From: Aeromonas bestiarum
Lineage (GTDB): Bacteria; Pseudomonadota; Gammaproteobacteria; Enterobacterales; Aeromonadaceae
DNA: 64,000 nt
Direction of reading: 5' to 3'
Assembly (NCBI RefSeq): GCF_000819745.1
Contig: NZ_CDDA01000006.1
Span: 167,636-231,635, forward strand
Both the position numbers and the translations under genes were made by a program. This document shows, one piece after another, positions 41,019 through 50,245 of the stretch (position 1 is its first letter; each line of letters opens with the position of its first letter). The notes beneath the pieces are model-generated. The model was not told the DNA's origin. It saw only the letters and a list, made by a program, of their open reading frames with translations, and ran no database searches.

Positions 41019-41908
41019 TGAAGCTGCCTCCCCTGCGCGCCGTTCAATATTTCGAAGCTGTCGCCCGCCTGCTCAGCTTTTCCCGTGCAGCCCTCGAACT
41101 GAATGTCAGCCAGAGTGCGGTCAGCCACCAGATCCGCCTGCTGGAAGATTTTCTGGGTGAGCGCTTGCTGCTGCGCCAGGGGCGACTGTTGTCACTGACC
41201 GCCCAGGGGGAGGTTTACTTCGAAGGCATAGCGGCCGGGCTCGGCCAGATCGCCCAGAGCAGCGAACAGCTGCGCGGCGGTGGCGAGATGCGGCTGCGGC
41301 TCGCGGTCTACAGCTCGTTCGCGGTGAAGTGGCTGATCCCGCGTCTGGCGGGGTTGCGCCAGCTCTATCCCGAGCTGGATTTGAGCCTGGAGATGGTGGC
41401 GGAAGATCCCGAGCTCTCCGATCGGGTGGCTGACTGTTTCATCACAGTCTCGCCCCACGGCCGCGGTTATTGCCACGATCTCATCTACCGGGAGCGACTG
41501 TTCCCGGTCTGCAGTAGGCGCCTGCTGCAACAGCTGGAAGGGGAGTGGCCACAGGCCATCTGGCAACTGCCGCTCTTGTCGGTGCAGTCCATCTACAAGG
41601 CGCGGGGGGAGGATTGGCAGCGCTGGGCCAAGGCGGGCGGCCTGGTCATCCCGGACGAGGCGCGGATGCACCACTTCAGTCATGTGCTGCTGGCGATGGA
41701 GGCGGCGGCCTGGGATCAGGGGGTGGCGTTTGTGAACGATTACATGCTGCGGCCGGATGATCCCCAGCTGGTGGCCTTGCCGGTACACCAGCTGGAGACG
41801 GGGGATGCCTTCTACTTTACCTGCAAGCGCTCCCGGGCCCATGAGCCCGCCATCAGCCGGTTGCGTCAATGGCTGATGATGGAGACGCGCCAGAGCATGG
41901 CGCTATAA
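41018..41908 (+). CDS. LysR-family transcriptional regulator (GcvA/AmpR subgroup)
   Basis: A 296-residue LysR regulator. The N-terminal winged helix reads LPPLRAVQYFEAVARLLSFSRAALELNVSQSAVSHQIRLLEDFLG, typical of the GcvA/AmpR branch, and the effector domain follows from about residue 92 ('MRLRLAVYSSFAVKWLIPRL'). It is divergent from the DMT exporter, suggesting local control of an efflux gene by an unknown ligand. The gene ends 12 bp from the convergent znuB stop. Confidence 0.88.
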   Translation: MKLPPLRAVQYFEAVARLLSFSRAALELNVSQSAVSHQIRLLEDFLGERLLLRQGRLLSLTAQGEVYFEGIAAGLGQIAQSSEQLRGGGEMRLRLAVYSSFAVKWLIPRLAGLRQLYPELDLSLEMVAEDPELSDRVADCFITVSPHGRGYCHDLIYRERLFPVCSRRLLQQLEGEWPQAIWQLPLLSVQSIYKARGEDWQRWAKAGGLVIPDEARMHHFSHVLLAMEAAAWDQGVAFVNDYMLRPDDPQLVALPVHQLETGDAFYFTCKRSRAHEPAISRLRQWLMMETRQSMAL

Positions 41909-41920
41909 CTGCTTGGGCTA

Positions 41921-42700
41921 TCAGGCTTTTTTGAACTGGCTCAGGATAAACAGGCTGGTGGCACAGACCACCACGGAAGGGCCGGCTGGCGTGTCTTGAT
42001 ACCACGAGAGTGTCAGTCCGCCCAACACCGCCAGACAGCCGATCAGCGCGGCAAAACCGGCCATCTGCTCAGGCGTCTGGCTAAAGCGGCGGGCAGTGGC
42101 GGCCGGAATGATCAGCAAGGAGGTGATGATGAGCGCCCCGACAAACTTCATGGCCACGGCGATCACCAGCCCGATCAGCAGCATCAGCACACAGCGCAGC
42201 ACATCGACCCGGATCCCTTCCACCCGTGCCAGCTCTTCCGAGATGGTCATGGAGAGCAGGGGATCCCACAGGCGCCACAGGGTGAGCAGCACCAGAGCGC
42301 CGCCGCCGTAGATCCAGAGCAGATCCACCGGTTGGACCGAGAGCAGGTCACCGAACAGGTAGGCCATCAGATCCACCCGCACGTTATCCATAAAACTCAA
42401 GGTGACCAAGCCGAGCGACAGGGCGCTGTGGGCCAGGATGCCGAGCAGGGTATCGGTCGCCACCTGCTGGTTGCGGCTCATGATCACCAGCAGCATGGCC
42501 ATGGCGAGGCAGCAGACCACCACCGCCAGGGTGAGATCCACCTGCAGCAGTATCCCCAGCGCTATGCCGAACAGGCAGGCATGGGAGAGGGTGTCGCCAA
42601 AATAGGCCATCTTGCGCCACACCACGAAGCTGCCGAGGGGCCCGGCCAGCAGGGCGATGCCGAGGCCGGCCGCGAGGGCATATAACAGAAAGCTGTCCAC
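41921..42700 (-). CDS. znuB: Zinc ABC transporter permease ZnuB
   Basis: A 259-residue ABC-3 family permease with about eight helices: '[27 protein letters not shown]', '[18 protein letters not shown]', and '[33 protein letters not shown]', the signatures of the family. Length matches E. coli ZnuB (261). It is the last gene of the znuCB operon, 20 bp after znuC. Confidence 0.95.
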   Translation of the reverse strand: MDSFLLYALAAGLGIALLAGPLGSFVVWRKMAYFGDTLSHACLFGIALGILLQVDLTLAVVVCCLAMAMLLVIMSRNQQVATDTLLGILAHSALSLGLVTLSFMDNVRVDLMAYLFGDLLSVQPVDLLWIYGGGALVLLTLWRLWDPLLSMTISEELARVEGIRVDVLRCVLMLLIGLVIAVAMKFVGALIITSLLIIPAATARRFSQTPEQMAGFAALIGCLAVLGGLTLSWYQDTPAGPSVVVCATSLFILSQFKKA

Positions 42701-42720
42701 TTGAATGTCCTTAGCTGCGC

Positions 42721-43485
42721 TTATTGATTGCGAGACGGCAGGCGGATGACGGGGGCCTGCTCATCGTGATGATGGTGTTCGCCGTCGCAGTGATGATGGT
42801 GGGTGTAGACCGCCAGCACCTCCTGCTCGGGGCGCCCGAACAGGCGGGCAAATTCGGGATGGCGTGCCACGCTTTCCGGCTCGCCGTGACAGCAGACGTG
42901 GCGATTCAGGCAGATCACCTCGTGGGTGCTGGCCATCACCAGGTGCAGATCGTGGGAGACCATCAGCACGGCGCAGTTGAACTCGGCCGCCAGCTTGCTG
43001 ATGAGGGCATAGAGCTCGATCTGGCCGTTGATGTCCACCCCCTGCACCGGCTCGTCCAGCACCAGCAGCTCGGGCTTGACCAGCAGGGCGCGGGCCAGCA
43101 GCACGCGTTGCATCTCGCCGCCGGAGAGCTTCTGCATCCGGTTGTCCAGCAGCCCCTGGGCGCCGACCCGGTTGAGCGCCTCCTCGATGGAGAGACGGCC
43201 ATTCTTGCCGAGCTGCAGGAAACGGCGCACCGTCAGCGGCAGGGTGGGATCCAGATAGAGGCGTTGCGGCACATAGCCGACCCGCAGATCGCGACGGCGC
43301 AGGATCTCGCCGGTATCCGGGGTGAGCAGGCCCAGCACCAGCTTGCTCAGGGTGCTCTTGCCCGCCCCGTTGGGGCCGACCAGGGTAGTTATTTTGCCTT
43401 TATTCAGGGTAAAGGAGACCTTGTCGAGCACGAGTCGTCCGTCGAACGAAAGACAGACCTCTTTCAGCTCCACCAGTTGGGTCAT
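42721..43485 (-). CDS. znuC: Zinc ABC transporter ATPase ZnuC
   Basis: A 254-residue ATPase with Walker [10 protein letters not shown], signature LSGGEMQR, Walker B LLVLDEP and the H-loop VSHDLH. The C-terminal tail is histidine-rich ([14 protein letters not shown]), a feature of ZnuC proteins that may bind zinc at the cytoplasmic face. It is transcribed divergently from znuA across a region with two Zur-type boxes. Confidence 0.95.
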   Translation of the reverse strand: MTQLVELKEVCLSFDGRLVLDKVSFTLNKGKITTLVGPNGAGKSTLSKLVLGLLTPDTGEILRRRDLRVGYVPQRLYLDPTLPLTVRRFLQLGKNGRLSIEEALNRVGAQGLLDNRMQKLSGGEMQRVLLARALLVKPELLVLDEPVQGVDINGQIELYALISKLAAEFNCAVLMVSHDLHLVMASTHEVICLNRHVCCHGEPESVARHPEFARLFGRPEQEVLAVYTHHHHCDGEHHHHDEQAPVIRLPSRNQ

Positions 43486-43514
43486 GACAGCTCCGGGGTT
43501 TACAGCCTGTGAGA

Positions 43515-43554
43515 GTTATAATATAACAACAGCGTTGGTTTGTTATATTATCAC
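43515..43554. promoter_or_regulatory. Two Zur boxes between znuC and znuA
   Basis: GTTATAATATAAC (43515-43527) is a perfect 6-1-6 palindrome matching the gammaproteobacterial Zur core GTTATA-N-TATAAC. GTTATATTATCAC (43542-43554) matches it with one half imperfect. One box per divergent promoter fits zinc-dependent repression of both znuA and znuCB. Confidence 0.8.
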
Positions 43555-43579
43555 ACACTCACTTCCTGACGAGATCTCT

Positions 43580-44485
43580 ATGCGAATTCTTACACTGATC
43601 ACTGCCCTGCTGGCAGTGAGCCTGCCTGTCCGTGCCCTCGAGGTGCTGACCACCATCAAGCCCCTCGGCTTTATCGCGGCCGCGATCACCGATGGCGTGA
43701 GTGAACCCAAGGTATTGCTGCCGACCGGCGCCTCTCCCCACGACTTCTCCCTGCGCCCCTCCGATATTCGCAGTATCCAGGATGCCGACCTGGTGGTATG
43801 GGTCGGTCCCGAGCTGGAAGGCTTCATGGCCAAGCCGCTGGCCAAGCATCCCCATGTGCTGACGCTTACCCGGGTTGAGGGGATGCCGCTGTTCGACTAT
43901 GCCAAGCAAGAAGGGCACGAAGAGCATGCCGATGAGGGTCATGATCACGATGGACACGAGGGCCATCATCACGAAGGGGTGGATCCGCACATCTGGCTGG
44001 GGCCGACCCAGGCACTGGTCATCGCCAATGCGCTGAGCGAGACGCTGAGTGCCCAGGATCCCGCCAATGCCGAACGTTATCGCGCCAACCTGTTGACCTT
44101 CAAGGCCAAGGTGGATGCCAAGGACAAGCTCATCGCCGAACAGATGAAGGCGGTGAACCAGAAGGGCTACTTCGTGTTCCACGAGGCCTATGGCTACTGG
44201 GAACGTCACTATGGCATGAGCTCCAAGGGGCACTTTACCGTGAGCCCGGAACGCCGTCCCGGCGCCAAGACGCTGGTGGAGATCCGCAAGGCGCTGCAGG
44301 AGAAACAGGCGAGCTGCATCTACGCCGAGCCGCAATTCTCCCCTGCCGTGATTGAGTCGGTGGCCCGCAACACAGGCGCCAAGGTATTGCTGCTGGACGA
44401 GGTGGGTGAACAGGTGCCGCTCGGACCGGATGGCTATCCCCAGTTCATGCAACAGCTGGCCGACGCCTTCGCCCAGTGCCGCTGA
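43580..44485 (+). CDS. znuA: Zinc ABC transporter periplasmic binding protein ZnuA
   Basis: A 301-residue cluster-9 metal-binding protein. It has a signal peptide (cleavage near VRA-L), the zinc ligands H54 (GASPHDF) and H137 (DPHIWL), a histidine/acid-rich loop at about 112-132, and HEAYGYWERHYGM. It delivers zinc to ZnuBC. A mature-domain His near residue 200 (FHEAY) is also conserved. In E. coli znuA is adjacent to mepM (yebA); here lapG and its partners separate them. Confidence 0.95.
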   Translation: MRILTLITALLAVSLPVRALEVLTTIKPLGFIAAAITDGVSEPKVLLPTGASPHDFSLRPSDIRSIQDADLVVWVGPELEGFMAKPLAKHPHVLTLTRVEGMPLFDYAKQEGHEEHADEGHDHDGHEGHHHEGVDPHIWLGPTQALVIANALSETLSAQDPANAERYRANLLTFKAKVDAKDKLIAEQMKAVNQKGYFVFHEAYGYWERHYGMSSKGHFTVSPERRPGAKTLVEIRKALQEKQASCIYAEPQFSPAVIESVARNTGAKVLLLDEVGEQVPLGPDGYPQFMQQLADAFAQCR

Positions 44486-44561
44486 GCCACTCCTGGCTCA
44501 TCCCATGGGGTTGCCTGCGCCAACTATACTGACCTCCAGCATCTGACATGGAGGGTTAAGT

Positions 44562-45236
44562 ATGAAATGGTTGCTCATTCCCACCTGCACGCTGGCACTG
44601 TTCTGTGCCAGCGTGCAGGCCTCCCGCCTCTCCGAATACATCGCCAGTCCCGAGTTGAGGGCCAAGTTGCAGGAGGTCTATGGCGGCAGGGCGATCCAGC
44701 GGGCCGAGGCGTTTTCCCGCCTGCTTACGCCCAGAGCGGGCACCACGGATCAGCAGAAGATCACGCTGGTGAACACCTACTTCAACAACCTGACCTACAG
44801 CGATGATCCCAGACTGTGGGGGGATGAGGACTATTGGGCCAATCCGCTGGAATTTATCGGTGCCCGGGGCGGGGATTGCGAGGATTACAGCATCTCCAAG
44901 TACTACACCCTGATGGAGCTGGGGGTGGATGAGAAAAAGCTGCGGCTGGCTTACGTCAAGGCGGTGAAATACAACCAGTTTCATATGGTGACGCTTTATT
45001 TTCCAACGCCAAAATCCGATCCGCTGGTGCTCGATAACATCAACAGCCGGATCCTGCCCGGCAGCCAGCGAACCGATCTCATTCCCGTTTACAGCTTCGA
45101 TGCCAAGAGCATCTGGATCATGAAGTCGCGCCGTGAAGGCACGCTAGCGGGCAGTGCCGATCGGTTGGCGCAGTGGACATCGATGAAGACCCGTTTCTCC
45201 AGCGAGCAGCTGCGCTCCCCCCGTCGCCAGCTATAG
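44562..45236 (+). CDS. lapG: LapG-type periplasmic cysteine protease (transglutaminase-like, BTLCP)
   Basis: A 224-residue exported protein of the bacterial transglutaminase-like cysteine peptidase family. The triad is visible: Cys106 in GGDCEDYS, His141 in NQFHMVTLYF and Asp158 in VLDNIN. The signal peptide is residues 1-20. LapG cleaves the N-terminus of large surface adhesins (LapA type) when LapD releases it, i.e. when cyclic di-GMP is low. GGAGGG precedes the ATG. A LapD-like gene is convergent at the far side of the TAXI gene. The signal-peptide codons contain a perfect hairpin (see separate entry). Confidence 0.9.
   Translation: MKWLLIPTCTLALFCASVQASRLSEYIASPELRAKLQEVYGGRAIQRAEAFSRLLTPRAGTTDQQKITLVNTYFNNLTYSDDPRLWGDEDYWANPLEFIGARGGDCEDYSISKYYTLMELGVDEKKLRLAYVKAVKYNQFHMVTLYFPTPKSDPLVLDNINSRILPGSQRTDLIPVYSFDAKSIWIMKSRREGTLAGSADRLAQWTSMKTRFSSEQLRSPRRQL
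44584..44619 (+). other. Perfect 15-bp hairpin inside the lapG signal-peptide codons
   Basis: CCTGCACGCTGGCAC (44584-44598) is followed by a 6-nt loop and its exact reverse complement (44605-44619). It begins 22 bases after the lapG ATG. In mRNA it would form a very stable stem close to the ribosome site. It is within coding sequence and has no T run, so it is not a terminator. Confidence 0.7.
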
Positions 45237-46172
45237 TTTTCCCGCCGCTTTCAACTCCGCGAAATATTTTGCCGCGCCCGGATGCTGTTCGATGCTCAGC
45301 ACCGAGCCTGTTTTGTTGCGCGCCTTGTGAAACAGGTTGGCGTAACCATAGGTCTGCTCGTTGAAGCTGGTCTGCTGGGTCAACATGGCCCGGGTCAGCC
45401 GGTAGACGTCCGCCTCCGGCGTGGCGGCATTGGTCACCAGGGTGGCCGCGATGGCAAAGGTGGGGGTCGCCTTCAGGTTGCCGGGATAGATGCGGGCAGG
45501 CACCTGGCTGCGCTGGTAGTACTTGACCCCCTTGAGCAGCTGATCCCGAATATCTCCCTCGATGGGCAGAAAGTGGATGGCGCAGCGCTTGGTGGTATCG
45601 AGCACGATCCGGTTCGGGTGTCCCATCACCAGACCGTAGGCATCTATCTGTTTGCTGCAGAGTGCCTCCGCCAGATTGCCTGCGCTCTTCAGATCGAGTT
45701 CCTGCTCCTTTGCTCCCAACAGGTTGAACAGGGCCAGGGCCGTCTGGCGAGTGCCCGAGCTCTTCAGCCCCATGTCGATGGGCGCCAGCTTGAGCTGCGC
45801 CAGCGTGGTGATGTCACCATCCGCCCGCACCACTATGGTGAAAGGCTCGGCGTGGGTGGCGAAGATGGCTCTGAGCTCTGGCTGCGGCTGGCTGGCATAA
45901 GGCCCCAGGCCTCGGCTGGCCTGATAGAGCCAGTCCGATTGCACCAGGGCATAGGGTATCTGCCCAGCCTGCAACTGGCGCAGATTCTCGATGGAACCTG
46001 AGGTGGCCTGCAGCTTGCATTGCAGCTCGGGGTCACTCTTGTTGGCCAGCCGGCAGAACTCTTTGGCGACCTGATGATAGATCCCCTGCTCACCGCCGGT
46101 GGCGATGATCATTGGACTGGCCAGCAGCGGCAGCGGCCACAGCAGGGCGAGCAACGACCCGAGTCTGTTCAT
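45231..46172 (-). CDS. TAXI-family TRAP transporter solute-binding protein
   Basis: A 313-residue exported protein of the TAXI (TRAP-associated extracytoplasmic immunogenic) family: 'SPMIIATGGEQGIYHQVAKEFCRLAN', 'CKLQATSGSIENLRQLQAGQIPYALVQSDWLYQAS', 'IDMGLKSSGTRQTALALF'. No TRAP membrane subunits are nearby. ATG 46172 overlaps the LapD-like stop (ATGA), so the two are translationally coupled. A solute receptor coupled to a LapD-type protein suggests a ligand-sensing input rather than transport; this is inference. Confidence 0.85.
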   Translation of the reverse strand: MNRLGSLLALLWPLPLLASPMIIATGGEQGIYHQVAKEFCRLANKSDPELQCKLQATSGSIENLRQLQAGQIPYALVQSDWLYQASRGLGPYASQPQPELRAIFATHAEPFTIVVRADGDITTLAQLKLAPIDMGLKSSGTRQTALALFNLLGAKEQELDLKSAGNLAEALCSKQIDAYGLVMGHPNRIVLDTTKRCAIHFLPIEGDIRDQLLKGVKYYQRSQVPARIYPGNLKATPTFAIAATLVTNAATPEADVYRLTRAMLTQQTSFNEQTYGYANLFHKARNKTGSVLSIEQHPGAAKYFAELKAAGKL

Positions 46173-47467
46173 GAGATCTCCTTGCTGGCGTAACCGTCTA
46201 TGCCCCAGCTGCGCAGGGTGTCGATATCCTGGATCTCGCCGGCTTCTGCCAGCAGGGTGTAGCCCGCACTGTGCAGGCATTGGGCCACCAGATTCCAGTA
46301 AAGAGGAGCCTGGGTTGGCTGGCAGCTGATGAAGACGGGACTGATGGGGTCGAGCTGATTGAAGGTGTCGTTGGTCATGGGAATGGCGCTGAACGCCATC
46401 TCGACGCCCTGTTCCTGCAAGGTGGCGAGCCGTTCTGCCCCGAGGGGCGGGAAGTTTGCCAGATCCCAGCGCCAGTCGAGGGTCTTGCCTCTGCCCTTGG
46501 CCAGCAGCGAGGCGAATTGCGCCCAGTCAGCATGATTTAGCAGGCTGAGGGGCAGTTGCAGCCCCTCCACCGGATGGTGCAGCCAGAGATCGAGCAGGTG
46601 CTGGATCTCGTCCGGCGAGCTCTCCTGCGAGGGAGGTAGGGTGGGGATGAGGCGGCTGTAGAGGCGGATGCTGCCCTGGGTGGAGAAGAAATGCTGTTGT
46701 TGCAGGCCGTCTCCCCCCTCGGTCAAGCCCAGCAGGGGCTGAGGGGCTGTCGTCGCCTGCTGCTTGCCGAGCTGGGTGATCTTGAGCCGCTGTTGCAGCA
46801 GATCCCGCTTGCGCTCCGAGACCAGCTGGTTGACCGAGATGACCAGCTCCTTGAGCTCCTGCAGCCAGGGAGAATCCAGATTGCCGCTGAACTGGCGTTT
46901 GCGGATCCTGACCAGTTGCTGGTTGATGAGTTCGAGGGGGCGCAGCAGGCGGCCGCATACCCAGGAGATCACCAGAGTGAACACCAGTAGGCCGGCGAGC
47001 AGGGCCAGGCCGGTACGGCTGATGGCATTCCACAGGTGTTGATAGGCGTAGCCTTTGTGTCCCTCGAGCGTGAGGGTGCCCAGCATGCGCCAGCCATCGG
47101 TCAACTCCTGCTCAATCTTGACCGGCGGCATGTCGATAACGAAAGGGAGCCAGCTCGGCACATTCTGCTGCGCTGTGTGAAAGACCTTCTGGAACAGCAG
47201 TTGACCGTCGGGGTCCAGCAGGGTGACCGAGCTGACGAAGCCGCCGTCGAACATGGCGTTGACTATGGTTTCGGCCAGCACCTTGTCATCGTTGAGCAGG
47301 GTGCCTTGCAGCACCAGGCCGAGGGCCGTGATGGCCGTTTCCAGGTTGGCCGACATCTGGTCGAGGATGGACTGACGTACCGTGGTGACCTCTAGCATGA
47401 ACAACAGGGCGGCACCGATAACGAACAGGATCAGGATGATTCGGTTTAACAGTTTTGCTAACGACAT
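46169..47467 (-). CDS. LapD-like membrane protein lacking GGDEF, with a degenerate EAL domain
   Basis: About 432 residues. It has TM1 (~7-27), a periplasmic LapD/MoxY-type domain (~28-150), TM2 (~151-171), a HAMP linker (~172-220) and a C-terminal domain (~255-432) that looks like an eroded EAL fold (LLDLWLHHPV, LANFPPLGAERLATLQEQGVEMAFS, GYTLLAEAGEIQDIDTLRSWGIDGY). It lacks the EAL and DDFGTG motifs and the GGDEF domain. True LapD senses cyclic di-GMP and sequesters LapG. GGAG precedes ATG 47467. It is coupled to the TAXI gene and close to lapG. Confidence 0.8.
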   Translation of the reverse strand: MSLAKLLNRIILILFVIGAALLFMLEVTTVRQSILDQMSANLETAITALGLVLQGTLLNDDKVLAETIVNAMFDGGFVSSVTLLDPDGQLLFQKVFHTAQQNVPSWLPFVIDMPPVKIEQELTDGWRMLGTLTLEGHKGYAYQHLWNAISRTGLALLAGLLVFTLVISWVCGRLLRPLELINQQLVRIRKRQFSGNLDSPWLQELKELVISVNQLVSERKRDLLQQRLKITQLGKQQATTAPQPLLGLTEGGDGLQQQHFFSTQGSIRLYSRLIPTLPPSQESSPDEIQHLLDLWLHHPVEGLQLPLSLLNHADWAQFASLLAKGRGKTLDWRWDLANFPPLGAERLATLQEQGVEMAFSAIPMTNDTFNQLDPISPVFISCQPTQAPLYWNLVAQCLHSAGYTLLAEAGEIQDIDTLRSWGIDGYASKEIS

Positions 47468-47727
47468 ATCCACTCCATGGAAAAGTTATCGCAACATCAT
47501 GAAACCTTGGGTCAAACACAATCGGACCCGGTTCTTAAAAATAGGAAAAAAATGGTTAAAAAAGACGATCATTTCTGCCCATAGCGGAATGTTATGCATA
47601 AAATGTGAGGTTCATGCAGATTGCTATGAACTAATTGTGAGTATTTAGGTCAAACAATCAGTTTTATACGGTTCTATAGCAAACAGACTGACCACTAACA
47701 CCCTTGGATCTAATGACAGGATAGCGG

Positions 47728-49065
47728 ATGAAACGTCTCCGTCCCTTGGTAGCACAGGCTGCCAATTGGGAACCCCCGGTTCCCCGCAAGCATTTTTACG
47801 CCATGTTACTGCTCACGGCCATGACGCTGTCAGCGGTAGCCATATTGCCGGCACCAGGTGACATCCTGGAGCGGCCATTGCGTCTGGAGTTGCCCATTGC
47901 CACCAACGGCACGGCAACCAACGAAGACAATACGGATTTTAACGACATCCCGGATCATGAGCTGGTGGAAGCCGCGACCCCGGAAGATGACATCCCGACC
48001 GATGCCACTCCCCAGTGGCAGGACTACAGGGTGCGCAACGGTGAAAACCTGACCACCATCTTCAACAACCTGGGGCTCTCGACCACCACTCTCTACAAGG
48101 TGCTGGATGCGGATGGCCAAAACAATCTGGCCCGCCTCAAACCCGGTCAGACCATAGAGTTGCTGATCGATCAGGACAACATACTGCAACAGATGAAGAT
48201 TCGTCTGAACATCAAGCAGACCCTGATCCTGGAGCGCACCGATGACACCTACAGCGCCAGCATGCTCAATGAAGAGGTGCAGTGGCAGCAGAAGAGTTAT
48301 GACGGCGTCATCAACGGCAGCTTCTATGTCAGTGCCCGCAATGCGGGGATCCCGGCCAACCACATCCAGAAGATTGCCAACCTGTTCCAGTGGCGGTTGA
48401 ATTTCGCCAAGGATCTGAAAAAGGGCGACAAGTTCAAGGTGCTGGTCCGTCAGGAGACGGTCGAGGGCAAGAGCACGGGCAACACCCAGTTGCTGGGGGT
48501 CGAAGTGTTCAATCAGGGGCAGGGCGTCTCGGCCTGGTTGTCGGAAGATGGCAACTATTATGATGGCCAGGGCAACAGCCTGGAGCGCGGTTTCCGCCGC
48601 TATCCGACCCACAGCCGTTATCGGGTCAGCTCCAGCTTCAACCCGAATCGTCGCCACCCGATCACAGGTCAGGTTCGCCCTCACGAGGGCACCGACTTTG
48701 CCCTGCCGGTGGGCACGCCTGTATTGGCTACCGGTGACGGTGTCGTGCTCAAGGCCACCAGTCACCCGCTGGCCGGTACCTATGTGGTGATCAAGCACGG
48801 TCGTACCCTGATGACCCGTTATCTGCACCTGAGCAAGTTGCTGGTGAAAACCGGCCAGAAGGTGAAAATGGGCGACAAGATTGGGCTCTCCGGCAACACG
48901 GGCCGTTCCACCGGTGCTCACCTGCACTACGAGGTGCGGATCAACAACCGCCCGGTCGATGCCATGAAGGTCAAGCTGCCGATGGCGGAGCCGCTCTCCG
49001 GCAAGGCCAAGCGCCAGTTCCTCGCCAAGGTGAAGAGCTATCGCAAGGAGATGGAGGCAGGCTGA
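47728..49065 (+). CDS. mepM: Murein DD-endopeptidase MepM-type M23 peptidase
   Basis: A 445-residue M23 metallopeptidase anchored by an N-terminal helix (~24-43). It carries LysM-like and OapA-like segments (~100-145) and a C-terminal M23 domain with zinc ligands in HEGTDFALP (H-x3-D) and HLHYEVR (HxH). MepM cleaves peptidoglycan crosslinks to allow wall growth. E. coli mepM (440 residues) is next to znuA, so the location supports the call. A strong terminator follows. Confidence 0.93.
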   Translation: MKRLRPLVAQAANWEPPVPRKHFYAMLLLTAMTLSAVAILPAPGDILERPLRLELPIATNGTATNEDNTDFNDIPDHELVEAATPEDDIPTDATPQWQDYRVRNGENLTTIFNNLGLSTTTLYKVLDADGQNNLARLKPGQTIELLIDQDNILQQMKIRLNIKQTLILERTDDTYSASMLNEEVQWQQKSYDGVINGSFYVSARNAGIPANHIQKIANLFQWRLNFAKDLKKGDKFKVLVRQETVEGKSTGNTQLLGVEVFNQGQGVSAWLSEDGNYYDGQGNSLERGFRRYPTHSRYRVSSSFNPNRRHPITGQVRPHEGTDFALPVGTPVLATGDGVVLKATSHPLAGTYVVIKHGRTLMTRYLHLSKLLVKTGQKVKMGDKIGLSGNTGRSTGAHLHYEVRINNRPVDAMKVKLPMAEPLSGKAKRQFLAKVKSYRKEMEAG

Positions 49066-49086
49066 GGCCGGTTTCCAGCCGAATAG

Positions 49087-49118
49087 AAAAAGGCCCCGCC
49101 ACATTGGCGGGGCCTTTT
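49087..49118. terminator. Bidirectional terminator after mepM
   Basis: AAAAGGCCCCGCC-ACATT-GGCGGGGCCTTTT, with A and T runs on both sides, between convergent genes. Confidence 0.9.
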
Positions 49119-49137
49119 CGTTGGCGCCATGGGCGGA

Positions 49138-50082
49138 TCAGTAACCCTTGTCGAAGTCTATCTTGCCGTCCAGCGGCTGACCGTCGATAAAGCGGATGTA
49201 GTTGCGCACGAAGATCTGGGCCACATCATCGGGGAAGCTGTAGGCGCTGTTGTGCGGGGTGATGATGAGGTTGGGCTGGCCCCAGAGCGGGCTGTCTGCG
49301 GGCAGGGGCTCCTGCTCGAACACGTCCAGCACCGCCATGCCCAGCTTGCCGGTACGCAGGGCGGTCAGCAGATCGCCTTCGTTGATGGCATTGCCGCGAC
49401 CGACGTTGAACAGGATGGCGCCCGGTTTGCAATGTTCGAAACGGGAGGCGGTAAACAGATGATGGGTCTCGCGGGTGGCGGGCAGGACACTGACGATGAC
49501 GTCGGCCTGGGCCAGCATCTTGTTCAGCGCTGGCAGCTGATACACCTGATCGAAACCGGCCCGCTCACGGCCGCTGCGACTGACGCCGAGCACCTTCATG
49601 CCAAAATGCTTGCCGGTGTGGGCCAGGTGCTGGCCTATGCTGCCGGTCCCCAGGATCAGCAGGGTGCGCCCCTTTAGCCCCTGATACGGGTGGCTCTGCC
49701 ACAGCCGCTGCTTCTGCTGCTCCCGGTAGAGCGGCAGCTGGCGCATCAGGCTGAGCAGGTGACCGAACACGTACTCGCTCATCAGCGGGCCGAAGATGCC
49801 GCGCACATTGGTGAGTTGATAATCGCGGCGGCAGCTGGCATCCAGCAGCACGTCGACGCCGGCATAGGTGGACTGGAACCAGCTCAGCTTGTTGGCCCTG
49901 GCTAGCAGCGGCTTGGCCCGCGCCGGCTCGGCCATCAGTATGTGAGCCTCTCCGATCAGTTTCTCGGCCTCGCTCTGGCTGTCGGCTCTCAGAATGCGCA
50001 AATGGGGGAGATGGGCCGCCTTGAGCAGGCGCTCGTAGTGCGCGTTGTCCTGGCTGAGCAAAAGAAGGGTACGTTGACTCAT
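49138..50082 (-). CDS. D-2-hydroxyacid dehydrogenase (GyaR/GhrA-like)
   Basis: A 314-residue NAD(P)-dependent dehydrogenase. The Rossmann motif is ILGTGSIGQHLA (~143-154), and the catalytic residues are Arg229 (NVGRG), Glu258 (FEQEPLP) and His277 (TPHNSAYS). It would reduce 2-keto acids such as glyoxylate or hydroxypyruvate; the exact substrate is not predictable. The start at 50082 gives MSQRTLLLLSQDN. The gene is divergent from DUF416 with a ~160-bp region between them. Confidence 0.9.
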   Translation of the reverse strand: MSQRTLLLLSQDNAHYERLLKAAHLPHLRILRADSQSEAEKLIGEAHILMAEPARAKPLLARANKLSWFQSTYAGVDVLLDASCRRDYQLTNVRGIFGPLMSEYVFGHLLSLMRQLPLYREQQKQRLWQSHPYQGLKGRTLLILGTGSIGQHLAHTGKHFGMKVLGVSRSGRERAGFDQVYQLPALNKMLAQADVIVSVLPATRETHHLFTASRFEHCKPGAILFNVGRGNAINEGDLLTALRTGKLGMAVLDVFEQEPLPADSPLWGQPNLIITPHNSAYSFPDDVAQIFVRNYIRFIDGQPLDGKIDFDKGY

Positions 50083-50245
50083 ACTCTTGTTCCTTATCAG
50101 ATTTGCGGCGCGGGAGAGAGGCCGCTCTGTGTTTATCTTACCCGAGTTGATCGGGCAAGATAGTCGACCGGGCCGCTTTATTCGTTTTCGCGCGGCCCCT
50201 CGTGGGCTACAATCTGCCCCACATTTTGCAAAGGATCCGACTCCA

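Noticed and set aside
44584..44619. Transcription terminator
   Set aside because: The hairpin lies within lapG codons and is not followed by a T run.
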